From contig CAWGCA010000008.1 of assembly GCA_963820955.1 (NCBI GenBank), positions 1-64,000 of the forward strand: 64,000 bases of DNA, written 5' to 3'. Shown one piece after another: positions 1 through 9,205 of the stretch (its first letter is position 1; each line of letters opens with the position of its first letter). The translations under genes were made by a program, and so were the position numbers. The notes beneath the pieces are model-generated. The model saw only the letters and a list, made by a program, of their open reading frames with translations, was not told where the DNA came from and made no database searches. The DNA comes from CAWGCA01 sp963820955 (GTDB lineage: Bacteria > Pseudomonadota > Gammaproteobacteria > Chromatiales > Chromatiaceae).

Positions 1-50
1 TGGTGGATCGCGATGAATATGCATGCTTTTTTGGCTGAGAGCGCAAAAGC

Positions 51-137
51 ACATAACAATTCGGTCAAGCCGTTCGTCGCTTTGCTCCTCACTCGGACGC
101 CCGGCTGCGCCGGTCGCCGCTTACCACGGCGTTATGT
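51..137. other. attC-like recombination site (cassette boundary 1)
   Basis: An 87-bp imperfect palindrome is bounded by ACATAAC (51-57) and GTTATGT (131-137), the inverse-core and core arrangement of integron attC sites. The inner part starts AATTCGGTCAAGCC, the conserved start of many attC left arms. An open frame from the window edge runs through the site to a stop near 161, as happens when cassette ORFs read into attC. No integron integrase is visible, so this could be an orphan cassette cluster. Confidence 0.7.
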
Positions 138-199
138 GCTTTATCGCAATAAGGTACGATGACGGTTTGTAATTTAGACACTTCCAATAACGGTGACCC

Positions 200-571
200 A
201 TGACAAGGGCAGTTTTATTATTACGAATGAGCTATTGGATAGCTGCAATTGCGGACTTCGGTATCACGATATTAGTGTGGATACCTGAAAGAATGGGAGT
301 GACCGAAATAGTGTATCCGATGGGTTTCGCGTCTGCAGTAGCCTTCTCTTGGGCCGTGCTTTTATTAGTAGCCGATAGAAAACCTCTGGAAAGAAGATGG
401 ATACTGATTCCAACTATCCTTGTTGTTACATTGATAACTTCCGCAAGAACTGCATTTTCACTAAATGAAAATATAGAATTTAGTATCGCTCTCCTTCTTT
501 GTGGAATTGCCCTGATATTATTTATGGCTTACAGCTACTACTACGCGGATAAATATGACACAAATAAATAG
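200..571 (+). CDS. Gene-cassette encoded four-helix membrane protein, unknown function
   Basis: This 123-residue protein is almost entirely hydrophobic and shows about four membrane segments (near residues 10-28, 40-58, 66-84 and 95-113). It has charged loops and a short polar tail ending in DKYDTNK. I do not recognise the family. It is the only gene between two attC-like sites in the same orientation, and its stop codon lies about 16 bases before the second site, which is the layout of a mobile gene cassette. Base composition is AT-richer than the chromosomal genes further along, consistent with transfer. Cassette genes often lack their own promoter and none is obvious here. Confidence 0.7.
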   Translation: MTRAVLLLRMSYWIAAIADFGITILVWIPERMGVTEIVYPMGFASAVAFSWAVLLLVADRKPLERRWILIPTILVVTLITSARTAFSLNENIEFSIALLLCGIALILFMAYSYYYADKYDTNK

Positions 572-586
572 CATTAAATTAAACGC

Positions 587-637
587 GCATAACAAACGCA
601 TGCAGCAAAGCCGCGCCGCTGATGCGAGCTGTTATAT
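587..637. other. attC-like recombination site (cassette boundary 2)
   Basis: A short site runs from GCATAAC (587-593) to GTTATAT (631-637). The inner arms CGCATGCAGC and GCTGATGCG pair with one unpaired base, like the extrahelical base of attC hairpins. A further reading frame starts at ATG 668 (MRINYPLILIGLVLS) but is cut at its 15th codon by the IS element at 711-715, so the next cassette or gene was interrupted. Confidence 0.6.
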
Positions 638-710
638 TGCAGTGCAATCCTATTGTAGGCAGATAATATGCGAATAAACTACCCTTTGATTTTAATCGGT
701 TTAGTTTTGT

Positions 711-2281
711 CTAGGAGGCTGTCGGATTTAACCCTTCCAATTTGATAAAATAAGGCAAATCATAGAATAGCGAAAGGAAGCGAGCATGTCAGATAAATTC
801 CGGACGATTAACCGCGACACCCCCTATCTGTTGCCGCCATCCTTACAAGACTGGCTCCCGGAAAACCATCTTTCCCGTTTTGTGGTTGATATAGTAGAGC
901 GGCTGGATTTGCAGGAGATAGAAACGCGCTATGGTGGAGGAGGAAAAGCACCCTATCATCCGGCGATATTGCTTTCTTTGTTGTTCTACGGATATGCCAC
1001 GGGAACGTTTTCCAGCCGCAAACTTGAGCAAGCGACATACGACTCTGTAGCCTTTCGCTTTATTACTGCTGACACCCATCCTGATCACGATACGATAGCC
1101 ACCTTCCGAAAACGTTTTCTCAAGGAGCTGGAAGGATTGTTTGTCCAGATACTGATTGTGGCCAAAGCATTAGGGCTGTTCAAGATGGGTAATGTGAGTC
1201 TGGACGGTACCAAGGTCAAAGCCAATGCCAGCAAACACAAGGCGATGAGTTGGGGCTATGCGAACAAGCTGGAAGAGCAGCTACGCCGGGAAGTCGAGTT
1301 GTTACTGAAGAAAGCTGAACAGGCCGATACCGAAGAAGAGCCGGAGCTGGATATTCCAGAGGAACTCAAACGCCGAGAAGACCGGCTGGCGGCGATAGCC
1401 AAAGCCAAGGAGGAGATGGAACGTCGTGCCCGTGAGCGTTTCGAAAAAGAGCAGGCGGAGTACGAAGAGAAGGTAAAGCGGCGTCAGAAGCAAGAGGAAG
1501 AGACGGGAAAAAAGGCCCGTGGCCGCACACCCAGGCCACCCCAGGAAGGACCGCAGGAAAAAGACCAGGTTAATTTCACGGATGAGGAGTCACGCATTAT
1601 GCCTTCATCCGCCGGGTTTGTTCAGGCCTATAACGCCCAGGCGACGGTTGATACTGCTACCCATCTGATCGTAGAGAACCACCTTACCCAGCAACCCAAC
1701 GACAAACAGGAAGTGGAACCTACTCTTGCGGCGCTCAAAGCCATGGAAGAGCCACTGGGTAAAGCACAGGGTCTTTTGGCTGATACGGGTTACTTCAGTG
1801 AAAGCAATGTCAATCGGTGTGAAGCGCAGGAGATTCTGCCTTATATCTGTGATAGCCGAGAACGGCATAACCAGCGGTTGGAAGAGCGACTGAAGCAGCC
1901 ACCCCCCTGCCCGGAAGATGCCGATGCGCTTGCATTAATGAGGCATCGACTGAGTACCCCTGCAGGTAAAAGTGTTTACGCACAACGTAAATCAACCGTG
2001 GAAACCGTTTTCGGTATCATCAAAGAGGTCATGGGATTCCGACAATTTCACCTTCGCGGGCGAGAGGCGGCACAAGGCGAATGGAATCTGGTATGTATGG
2101 CATGGAATCTGAAGCGGATACATGCACTGGGAAGCTAAAGGGGCGGTAAGGATACGTAGGTTTGGCTTACTTCTATTGCTCAGTCAGGGAATCTTGTTCC
2201 TATGGGCGAAACTTATGCGCCAAATTGTGCGGGATCGGAAAATATTGTTGGCTCAGGGCGTTAAACCCGACAGCCTCCTAG
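711..2281 (+). mobile_element. IS1182-family insertion sequence
   Basis: Terminal inverted repeats GAGGCTGTCGG (715-725) and CCGACAGCCTC (2267-2277) bracket one transposase gene. Both ends abut CTAG (711-714 and 2278-2281), which looks like a 4-bp palindromic target duplication. The repeats continue imperfectly inwards for about ten more bases. The right CTAG supplies the TAG stop of the neighbouring integrase stump. Confidence 0.85.
786..2138 (+). CDS. IS1182-family DDE transposase
   Basis: The 450-residue protein has the usual length and opening of IS1182 transposases, with an N-terminal helical domain beginning MSDKFRTINRDTPYLLPPSL. Candidate catalytic residues are Asp in SLDGTKVKA (about 138), Asp in LADTGYFSE (about 332) and Glu in STVETVFG (about 404). 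Between them lies a long charged coiled-coil insertion (about residues 155-265) typical of this family. AGGAAG just upstream can serve as a ribosome site for ATG 786. The reading frame is uninterrupted and both inverted repeats are present, so the element could still be active. Confidence 0.93.
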   Translation: MSDKFRTINRDTPYLLPPSLQDWLPENHLSRFVVDIVERLDLQEIETRYGGGGKAPYHPAILLSLLFYGYATGTFSSRKLEQATYDSVAFRFITADTHPDHDTIATFRKRFLKELEGLFVQILIVAKALGLFKMGNVSLDGTKVKANASKHKAMSWGYANKLEEQLRREVELLLKKAEQADTEEEPELDIPEELKRREDRLAAIAKAKEEMERRARERFEKEQAEYEEKVKRRQKQEEETGKKARGRTPRPPQEGPQEKDQVNFTDEESRIMPSSAGFVQAYNAQATVDTATHLIVENHLTQQPNDKQEVEPTLAALKAMEEPLGKAQGLLADTGYFSESNVNRCEAQEILPYICDSRERHNQRLEERLKQPPPCPEDADALALMRHRLSTPAGKSVYAQRKSTVETVFGIIKEVMGFRQFHLRGREAAQGEWNLVCMAWNLKRIHALGS

Positions 2282-2949
2282 CCAAGATTAAGTCTCCGCA
2301 AGACTACTAGTTGAGGTTCTCCTTCCCCTCGATCACACACACTTTCAGCTGCTTCGATAAGCTTTGTAAGCTCGGCGGCCGAATAGTGTGTGGTGATACG
2401 CCCGGAACGATGTCCCAGAAGGTCCTGTCGATCTTCGAAACTTACGCCGGCCGCTCTAAGACGACGACCGAACGTGTGTTTCAGATCATGCACCCTCACC
2501 TGGGACAGATTGGCCCGTACCCTCGCCCTTTTCCATGCACTGGTCAGCATGTGATCTAAGGGCCTACCCCGGTAGTGGAACACGTGAGAAGGATGTTTGC
2601 CTCGTTGCGCTTCCACGACCGAACGGGCTATCCGATTAAGGACCACAAGTCGTTCGTCTCCGTTTTTCACTAGTTGGCCAAGGACCAGGAATACTGAAGT
2701 GTTTAGTTGTGGAAGCCTCATCTCCCATTCCCACCTCAAACTACAAACTTCCGTGTCCCTACAGCCGGTGTTTACTTTGAACAGCGCCATCTCGGCAAGG
2801 TAACCGGGCAGTTCCTTGAAAAGTCTGGCTTGTTCTTCCCAGCTTAAAGGGTAAGGCTGACGTCGGTTGTTGTCTGGCAACAATTTGATTTTCGGAGCCG
2901 TCTGCAGCCAGGTCATACCGTAGTCGGGTTCTGTCGCAATCAGCACCAA
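2278..2949 (-). pseudogene. Phage-type tyrosine recombinase, C-terminal catalytic part only
   Basis: The readable 223 residues hold most of a tyrosine recombinase catalytic domain: Arg in NTGCRDTEV (about 63), the HDLKHTF box (about 154, Lys where Arg is commoner), LLGHRSG (about 175) and the nucleophile Tyr in TTHYSAAE (about 189). The arm-binding and core-binding N-terminus is missing; the frame has only a TTG start at the junction with the IS6-type element. The stop codon is formed by the CTAG beside the IS1182 element. I infer a prophage or island integrase cut by one IS and abutted by another. It is unlikely to be functional. Confidence 0.8.
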
Positions 2950-3715
2950 ACTATCGTTGATGGTACCATGAAAGCCATAATTTCAAACGGCTCAGCCACA
3001 ACATGATCAGCTTCAAAGGACGACACTTTCAGCAGGAGATGATAATCCAGAGCATCCGGTGGTACCTGGCGTACTCACTGAGCTATCGCGGTATCGAAGA
3101 GATCATGAAGGAGCGCGGCTTTGTCGTCGATCACAGCACGATTCAACGTTGGGTTGTCCATTTTTCACCGGAACTCGAGAAGGCTTTCCACAAGAAAAAG
3201 AAACGACCCGGTAATCGATGGCGACTCGACGAGACTTACATCAAGGTCAAAGGCCAGTGGAAGTATTTCTATCGTGCCGTTGATAAACAAGGGAATACCA
3301 TTGACTTCTTACTCACCGCCAAGCGTGATAAGAAAGCGGCTTTGCGATTTCTGAACAAAGCGATATCACGGAATGGAAAACCTGGGCTCATCAATATCGA
3401 CAAAAGTAGTGCGAATACAGCTGCGATCAAAGGCTACAATAATGATCACGACAAGCGTATCAAGATCCGGCAATGCAAGTACCTCAACAACATCGTTGAA
3501 CAGGATCATCGGCGCGTAAAACGCCAATGTCGTCCGGTGTTGGGATTCAAGAGTTTTCGTTCCGCACAGATCACACTGGCCGGAATTGAATTGATCAACA
3601 TGCTCAAGAAAGGGCAAATACGGACTACTCGCGGGTATTATTCGTCGCCTGTAGCGCAGTTCTATGGCTTGGCTGCGTAACCGGCACGAGAGACTGTAGC
3701 AAATTTTGGTCCCTG
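2950..3715 (+). mobile_element. IS6-family insertion sequence (ends approximate)
   Basis: An intact IS6-type transposase gene lies between the broken integrase and another transposase remnant. I could not fix the terminal repeats. ACCAAACTATCG near 2946 and the complement of TTTGGT near 3706 are the best candidate ends, sharing only about six bases. Coordinates are therefore estimates. Confidence 0.55.
3003..3680 (+). CDS. IS6-family DDE transposase
   Basis: A 225-residue protein of normal length for the IS6/IS240/IS26 family. It starts MISFKGRHFQQEMI, the usual opening, followed by a helix-turn-helix region (about 20-55). The catalytic triad is Asp in RLDETYIKV (about 74), Asp in NIDKSSAN (about 132) and Glu in NIVEQDHRR (about 165), with the expected spacing of about 33 residues between the last two. 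No internal stops. It could supply transposase in trans for replicative cointegrate formation, which may explain how unrelated fragments came to lie on each side. Confidence 0.92.
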   Translation: MISFKGRHFQQEMIIQSIRWYLAYSLSYRGIEEIMKERGFVVDHSTIQRWVVHFSPELEKAFHKKKKRPGNRWRLDETYIKVKGQWKYFYRAVDKQGNTIDFLLTAKRDKKAALRFLNKAISRNGKPGLINIDKSSANTAAIKGYNNDHDKRIKIRQCKYLNNIVEQDHRRVKRQCRPVLGFKSFRSAQITLAGIELINMLKKGQIRTTRGYYSSPVAQFYGLAA

Positions 3716-3870
3716 CTGAGTTTGTGACAAAACCAGTATTTGAGCAGACCACCCAGGCGCTCTTTACAATTGACTGATTCTTCATCACGTTTCCCCATTT
3801 TCAGGGCGACAGGAAATAACAATACGTTATCTTTACCTTGATGGTGTCCTTGTGGGTCTCGAATTCGTAG

Positions 3871-4085
3871 TTACGCAGCCATCGGAAGCTGGATGAGCTC
3901 GCTGCAATGCGTCTGCCAGCGATAACGATACAGGTTGGCTTTTCTGGTTTTGAATTCACCACTGACGTGTGCTGGCGTATCGCCTTTGAGCGAAGCGTGA
4001 ACTCGACTGTGGTTGTAATATTCTAGGAATACGCCAAGCTTTCTCTCCAAGTCAACAGCGTTCCAGGATAATGTCTGGTCAAGAA
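3871..4085 (-). pseudogene. Integrase-core transposase, C-terminal remnant
   Basis: Read on the minus strand, this stretch gives about 70 residues including LSWNAVDLERKLGVFLEYYN, HSRVHASLKGDTPAHVSG and an end SELIQLPMAA followed by TAA. That is the tail of rve-domain (IS3/IS481-like) transposases, which commonly end in FQTPIAA or FQLPVAA. An in-frame stop precedes the fragment and no catalytic residues upstream survive. It is a relic with no start codon. Confidence 0.7.
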
Positions 4086-4569
4086 ACTAAACAGCCAGCA
4101 TCTCTGTTGGTATCTAACATCTGTCGCCAAATCTGGCATCACTCCATTTACACAATCACTTAACTCGCTGACAAACGTAAAGAATCCAATCAGGGCGGCG
4201 GTTTTGGCCAAACCTTTTCCTGGGACGGTGGCTCAAGGGCTTGTCCTGGTGTTTCTGAAGGAATTCAGGGGATTATGAATTGTCTGGGTGCGAATGCCCA
4301 CGGGGATCAGGGCGGTTATGTGCTTGTAGGAGAAGAGAGTGGGTCGCTTCGATTTTCGCGGCGAAAAAAGGGTTGGAAGATCGCTACCTGTCCGATGGTA
4401 TGGATAAACGCGGGCTGGCTCCGTAGTTCCCAATGACTCTTCTGTTGCCGGCGGGCTGCTCGTTATTGCGTTAGGATACAGACCGAGTTTCCCCCGTCTT
4501 CCTGGCTTGCAGCTAACCGGTTTCCGGTTCCAATATCGCCTGTTGACAGTGTTTGCCTGAGGTCCACCA
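4086..4569. other. Intergenic stretch with no recognisable gene
   Basis: Short open frames occur on both strands but none has a ribosome site or a recognisable protein motif. Given the neighbours, this is probably degraded accessory DNA. I see no clear repeats or terminators here. Confidence 0.5.
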
Positions 4570-6152
4570 TCAGCGTTTGCGTTTAAGGACCTGGATCAGG
4601 TGGTTGAGTAATTCCAGAACGTCGTCTGAATCGCCGACGCGGTAGGTCGCCATGCTTGGTTGAGGACGTTTGGTCACCAGGACGCCTATACCCACCCCCC
4701 GCAGGTTTCGAAAGGCATCCTCATCGGTCACGTCATCGCCAATATACAGGGGCAGCGTGTCGGGGTCGTCCAGCCCCAGCTCCGCGAGCAGCCACTTCAC
4801 GGCACGACCCTTGTCCCAGTCGATGTTCGGGAGTAACTCGAATACTTCCTTGCCACCGGTTTTCCTGAGTCGTGGAAGGCTCATCTGTACCTGTTCAATG
4901 GTCGCTTCCACGTAGGCCGCATTGATCGTGTCCTTCTTCTGATAGTGCACCACGATCGCAAAACGTTTGCGTTCAATGCTGACCCCGGGAAACTCCGCCA
5001 GTAGTTTGGTCAGCTCTGCCTCGGCCTTGTCCAGGTCGTCCAAAATGTCAATTCCGTCCGGGAGTTCCAGATGCAGATTCTGTCCCAGGATCTCCAGGCC
5101 GTGACTACCGGCGTAGATGAGTTCCGGCAGACCGACCCGGTCACGCAGTTCCTCGACGTCACGCCCGCTGACAATTGTCACAGGCATCGTTGGGCCGACT
5201 TGTGCAGGGCCCGCCGCATCTTTTTTGACAACTCGGCATCTTTGGACTTGCGGATGTTGGGTGTCAGCGTGCCCCCGTAGTTGAGGAAGAGCACGGGCTG
5301 CTTGTCTGCGAGCTGATTCGATATCATTTCAATTTCGGCAAGGACTGGGGGCGACGCCGCATCGTCTTCGCTGGTGCCGTCGATGTGCAAGCGGCACAGG
5401 TCTTCAAGTACGTAATCCGCGCCGTGATCCAGCATCAGCTGTCGCTGTTCCCCGTCGTCGATCCCGATGGTCATTCCGAAACGGCCCCGGCTGCTGGCAG
5501 TAACCCCTACCACGCTGTCCTCTATCACCACGATCTGCTCCGGGTCGAGTTCCAGACGGTGTGCGACCTCCAAGAGGACGTAGGGATCCGGTTTGTTGCC
5601 CAGGTCCAGACGCTCAGCCTCGATGCCATCGACCCGCGCATCGAAGCGGTCGCTCAGTTCGGCCTTCTGGAGAATCATGTCGCAGTGCCTGCTGGCGGAC
5701 ACTATGGCCGTCTTGAAGCCCTCATTGCGCAACCGGTGGATGAGTGCGATGGCGCATCCGTAAACCAGGACATCCTGTTGTTCAAGTAGTTCGTTGAAGA
5801 TGCGCTTCTTCCGATTCCCCAGTCCGTAGACCGTCTCGTAGTGTACGGGATCATCGGGTTCCCCCAAGGGCAGTTCGATGTGCCGGGAGGAGAGGACGTT
5901 CTTTACTCCTGAGTGGCGCGGCCTGCCTTCGACATAGTGACGGTAATCCAGATCCTCCTGGAAGGGTCTGAGATCTTCCCCTTCCAGCGCGGGGTGCTCC
6001 TGCAGGAATTTATCGAAAAGCCGCTTCCAGGCCTCGCTATGGATTTCGTTGACGCCGGTGACGACGCCATCCAGATTGAAGATTACGGCGCCGAACCTTT
6101 CCCGTGAGATGACGAGGTTCAGGTCGGCGGCCGCTTGATGGTTCACGGTCAT
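4570..6152 (-). pseudogene. Fused beta-phosphoglucomutase-like HAD / trehalose-6-phosphate phosphatase, frameshifted
   Basis: Two overlapping frames (5178-6152, then 4570-5187) together encode a known two-domain layout: a beta-PGM-like HAD domain followed by an OtsB-type trehalose-6-phosphate phosphatase. The break lies at RC|PVTIVSGRD; adding one C to TGCCTGTG near 5180 gives the family sequence RCPVTIVSGRD. The phosphatase C-terminus is intact (LYIGDDVTDEDAF). Motif I is changed in both domains: VIFNLDGVV has Asn for the nucleophile Asp, and LFLNYGGTLTP has Asn and Gly for the two Asp of DxDGT. So, apart from the frameshift, neither domain should be catalytic. It is either a pseudogene or a pseudoenzyme with a sequencing error. 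No trehalose synthase gene is nearby. Confidence 0.8.
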
Positions 6153-6421
6153 CGGTTTCTTGTGGCCTGCGGTAGGTTGGGGTTGATGTGCCAGGTTGCG
6201 TAATCAAGCGGAGCGCAATATCGAGATCAAACCCGACTGCCGCAAGAAATCGATTGCCGGGTTCCAGTGGTCGATGCGCGCTTGCGCTTGAACTATCGTT
6301 GCGCGCCGCTTCACGAACCTGTCAGTCCTCAAAACCTATCCGCTCAGAAAATCTATGAGTTGGGCTTCATTTGAATTACTGGTGACGGTGCCAGAGCATA
6401 CTTGAAATTATTGGGGCTTTT

Positions 6422-7693
6422 TCAGTTTTGTTCGGGGAACAGGCCGGGCATCCAGCGCGGGGCCAGTTTGGCCGGGAAGGTGAGGCGCAACGGCGCGCGC
6501 GTGCTTGCGGAGATGACCACGCCGCGTTCGATCAGGGCGGATACGACCCGGCGGGCATGGCGGTCGCTCGTGCCTAACAGGGGCGGCACTTCCCCTCGGA
6601 GGAGTTCGCCCCGATACAGAATGGCTTCGAGAATGCGTCCGGCCTGTGACGGCAGGGCATCGGCGCGCACTTCTTCCTCGACCCAGAGGAGAATGCGATC
6701 CCGCAGGCGGGAGGGCTGCACCAGTTCTTCCATGAACTTTACCTGGTCGAGACAGGTTTCAAGGAAGAAACGGGTAAAGGTGGCCAGTCCTTCCTCGCTG
6801 AGATTGCCGCGTCCGTCAAGATCGCTACGGCGTGGAAGATCGCATTGCGCCAGATGGCTCTTGTATGAACGGACGTTGCGCGCCATACCACGGGAGATTG
6901 ACCAGATACCGCCTGTGTCCAGAGCTTCAAGTAGCATGGCCTGAGACATCAGGCGCGCCACTCGGCCATTGCCATCCATAAACGGGTGTATCCAGAGGAG
7001 ACGGTGGTGGGTTGCCGCTGCTGAGATAATGGTTTCCGCCTTGCCGAGATTGCTGTATGAGCGCCCGAAATGCTCCAGAAAGCGAGGCAGGGCACCGGGG
7101 CTGATCGCGATATGCTGGCCAACCTTCACGTCGCGCTGGCGCAGTTCGCCAGGGATCACCTGCATGCGCTCGCCCGTATCGGGATCTTCGACCCAGAGCA
7201 GTTCGTTCGGTAGCAGTTCCCCGAACCGTTGGTGGATATCGCAAATGCCCTCTAGACTCAGGACACGGCCATGCAGTCCGCCGTTATCGATCCATTGCTG
7301 AACCGCGATGTGCGCCTTGGCTTCAAGCTGGAGATTCCGTTTGTCGATGTTGGCGCTATAGTCGTTTTTGAGGGCGCGCTCGATGTCGACCGGATGGGTA
7401 TCGTGGCCCTCGATCAGATTGCTGTAGTAGCAGTTCATGGCCCGGACCAGATCGGCCAATGCCGTTAGAACCCCTTCAGGAAGGCTGCGGCGAAACCCTG
7501 CCGCATGCGCCGCCAGATCAACCGCCAGATCGGCTAGATCAGTACGGTGGCGGGAACTCTCCTGAATTCTCATCGGCTCCATGAGCGAGACGATCTCTCC
7601 TCGGTCTATAGGCTCCGGTCTGTCTGGTTTCATGGCCGCTTCTGTATCCGCGTCATAATCATTAATAATATTAAGATTATCATGTAGATGCAT
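6422..7693 (-). CDS. Fic-family AMP-transferase with built-in inhibitory motif
   Basis: The 423-residue protein carries the Fic core motif IHPFMDGNGRVAR (about residues 230-242), which places the catalytic His and the metal/phosphate loop needed to transfer AMP (or a related nucleotide group) to hydroxyl side chains. Upstream, YYSNLIEGHD (about 92-101) matches the (S/T)xxxE(G/N) inhibitory helix, here N-terminal within the same chain (class II Fic). The C-terminal 90 residues look like a winged-helix DNA-binding domain (ILEAILYRGELLRGEVPPLL). The target is unknown. The gene stands alone between the broken HAD gene and a repeat-rich stretch, so it may act as a solitary toxin-like regulator. 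Confidence 0.9.
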   Translation of the reverse strand: MHLHDNLNIINDYDADTEAAMKPDRPEPIDRGEIVSLMEPMRIQESSRHRTDLADLAVDLAAHAAGFRRSLPEGVLTALADLVRAMNCYYSNLIEGHDTHPVDIERALKNDYSANIDKRNLQLEAKAHIAVQQWIDNGGLHGRVLSLEGICDIHQRFGELLPNELLWVEDPDTGERMQVIPGELRQRDVKVGQHIAISPGALPRFLEHFGRSYSNLGKAETIISAAATHHRLLWIHPFMDGNGRVARLMSQAMLLEALDTGGIWSISRGMARNVRSYKSHLAQCDLPRRSDLDGRGNLSEEGLATFTRFFLETCLDQVKFMEELVQPSRLRDRILLWVEEEVRADALPSQAGRILEAILYRGELLRGEVPPLLGTSDRHARRVVSALIERGVVISASTRAPLRLTFPAKLAPRWMPGLFPEQN

Positions 7694-7920
7694 ATTTACA
7701 AAGGGTTAAATGCGCCCTTTCCATGTCCGCTTCCATGTCCGGTTTGTAGGCCGCTTTTTATCTCGGTCTATTTTTCCTGTTAATGACACGGCTTTCGTCT
7801 CCCGATGATGCGCTTCAGTCATGATCTGTCTTGTCTCCCGTTAGCGGTTTTCCTCATTCTTCTACACGGTTCTAGCCGGGGTTCAAGCGAAGCGAAGATC
7901 GTAGCGTTGCCGCGAGTCGG

Positions 7921-8050
7921 AGGTCTACATCATCGTTACGCTTGGCAAGATGCTGCGTGAACAAGTTTTCTTTCGCCCGTCTCGCGAATCATACTCATGG
8001 CGTGTGGTCAAAAAACTCATCCGCATTTGATATATCAACATCTTACCACC
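7921..8050 (+). repeat. Dispersed repeat, copy A (about 80-bp arm plus TTGATATATCAA palindrome)
   Basis: The first part (7921-7999, starting AGGTCTACATCATCGTTACG) recurs at about 80 percent identity at 18713-18792. The second part (8001-8045) holds GTGTGGTCAAAAAACTCATC followed by the palindrome TTGATATATCAA, and recurs near 9555, 22300 and 30042. No gene is seen in 7694-8160 apart from this. Confidence 0.6.
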
Positions 8051-8160
8051 GATATTCAATTCCAGAATTCGGTGGACCAGGAAATATATTGCGACAATGC
8101 TCAGCAAGGACTAAAGTATAGTATTAAGAGGTACTACCTAGTAATAAAAGGGAGTTTGGT

Positions 8161-8433
8161 ATGGCGACATCGGTAAAACTTGACGATGGTTTGAAAAGTC
8201 GTATCCAGCGCCTGGCTGATATGCGGCACCGTTCGGCGCATTGGATCATGCGCGAAGCGATTCGCGACTACGTCGAGCGTGAAGAAGCTCGAGAGAACTT
8301 TAAGCAGGAGGCCTTTGCGTCATGGACGGCTTATCAAGAAACCGGGCGGCACCTGACAGGTCAGGAAGTGCGCGATTGGCTAAAAACCTGGGGCACAGAT
8401 AAAGAAATACAGATCCCGCAGTGCCACGAGTAG
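8161..8433 (+). CDS. Ribbon-helix-helix (CopG/RHH) antitoxin
   Basis: This 90-residue protein opens MATSVKLDDGLKSRIQRLAD and continues with RHRSAHWIMREAIRDYVERE, the strand-helix-helix pattern of RHH DNA-binding dimers. The acidic, flexible C-terminus (about residues 50-90) would wrap the toxin. GGGAG six to ten bases ahead of ATG 8161 is a good ribosome site. It overlaps the downstream toxin gene by 13 bases. By analogy with ParD-type antitoxins, it would neutralise the toxin and repress the shared promoter. Confidence 0.88.
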   Translation: MATSVKLDDGLKSRIQRLADMRHRSAHWIMREAIRDYVEREEARENFKQEAFASWTAYQETGRHLTGQEVRDWLKTWGTDKEIQIPQCHE

Positions 8434-8714
8434 TTATCACTGAAGGTGCAGCGCAGGGATTGGAGCGCTGTAGGCTGTTTCTGGCCGAAAAAAATCCCCA
8501 GGCGGCGGTGCGTGCTGGTCAAGCGATAGCGCAGCAATTCGCACTTCTGGAAACGGGACCAGAGATAGGCAGGCCGTTTGATGATTCTCCTGAACTGCGT
8601 GAACTAATCGTCCCATTTGGAGATTCTGGTTATGTGGCGCTTTATCATCACGAAGTAAAAAACGATTCGGTGTATGTGCTTGCCTTCCGACACCAGAAAG
8701 AAGCAGGCTACTAA
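8421..8714 (+). CDS. RelE/ParE-family toxin
   Basis: A 97-residue basic protein with the RelE/ParE fold signature: an N-terminal helix pair (EGAAQGLERCRLFLAEK, QAAVRAGQAI), then GPEIGRPFDDSPELRELIVPF and the final strands GYVALYHHEV and VYVLAFRHQKEAGY. ParE relatives poison DNA gyrase and RelE relatives cut mRNA on the ribosome; the sequence does not settle which applies. It overlaps the antitoxin gene, so the two are translationally coupled. The pair is complete and plausibly active. Confidence 0.88.
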   Translation: MPRVVITEGAAQGLERCRLFLAEKNPQAAVRAGQAIAQQFALLETGPEIGRPFDDSPELRELIVPFGDSGYVALYHHEVKNDSVYVLAFRHQKEAGY

Positions 8715-8738
8715 GAAATCTAGAAATATTTAACCTGT

Positions 8739-8855
8739 CCCTGGTGTCCTGGTCCACCGAATCTTTATGCCTGTCGATCTGATCATAGCCCTCTGAATTT
8801 ATTGTCTTTATTGTATTCTTGGATAGAGAATTCTCAAGAACTTGTTTTCATGATG
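8739..8855 (+). repeat. Long inverted repeat, left copy (partner at 20405-20523)
   Basis: About 115 bases beginning TGTCCTGGTCCACCGAATCT match the reverse complement of 20405-20523 at roughly 90 percent. Each copy contains the internal palindrome GAGAATTCTC. The two face each other across 11.5 kb of mobile and PEP-CTERM genes. Confidence 0.75.
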
Positions 8856-8866
8856 AGCACTATTTT

Positions 8867-9205
8867 TTACCCTAAAATCGTTGCCAAGCTTTCCTTTAAT
8901 GCTGTGCTGTCGTCGGCATTCAGTCGTCCCATGGCCTTGATGACCAGACGCTTCTCTATGGTGGTGATCACCGGTTTGATAGCTGAAGGTTTAAGCAGGC
9001 CGGCGGCCTGCCAGTCCTGAATAATCACTTCACCGATCGTTCGAGACGGCTTGAGCTGGCTGGTCACTGCCATAATGATGAGATCGGGCCGCTCGTTGTT
9101 GTAGTGACTAGAGCTGATAATTACCGCAGGACGCTTCTTACTGGTGGACTGGTCGGTGAACGGGAACGGCACCAGTATGATGTCACCAAACTCAGAGCTG
9201 GTCAT
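8867..9205 (-). CDS. PemK/MazF-family endoribonuclease toxin
   Basis: Starting at ATG 9205 (MTSSEFGDIILVPFPFTDQS) the protein has 112 residues. GDIILVPFPFTD and KRPAVIISS are the conserved first strands of the MazF/PemK/Kid fold, and ITTIEKRLVIKAMGRL matches the C-terminal helix region. Family members are sequence-specific mRNA interferases. The longer frame starting at 9241 would add twelve residues inside the antitoxin gene and is less likely. It overlaps the antitoxin stop by 14 bases, a typical coupled toxin-antitoxin layout. Confidence 0.88.
   Translation of the reverse strand: MTSSEFGDIILVPFPFTDQSTSKKRPAVIISSSHYNNERPDLIIMAVTSQLKPSRTIGEVIIQDWQAAGLLKPSAIKPVITTIEKRLVIKAMGRLNADDSTALKESLATILG

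Noticed and set aside
1..161. Open frame from the left edge through the attC-like site
   Set aside because: The second half is attC sequence in translation; without the upstream part it cannot be judged as a gene.
3366..3788. 140-residue minus-strand frame over the IS6 transposase
   Set aside because: Antisense shadow of the transposase with no ribosome site or motif.
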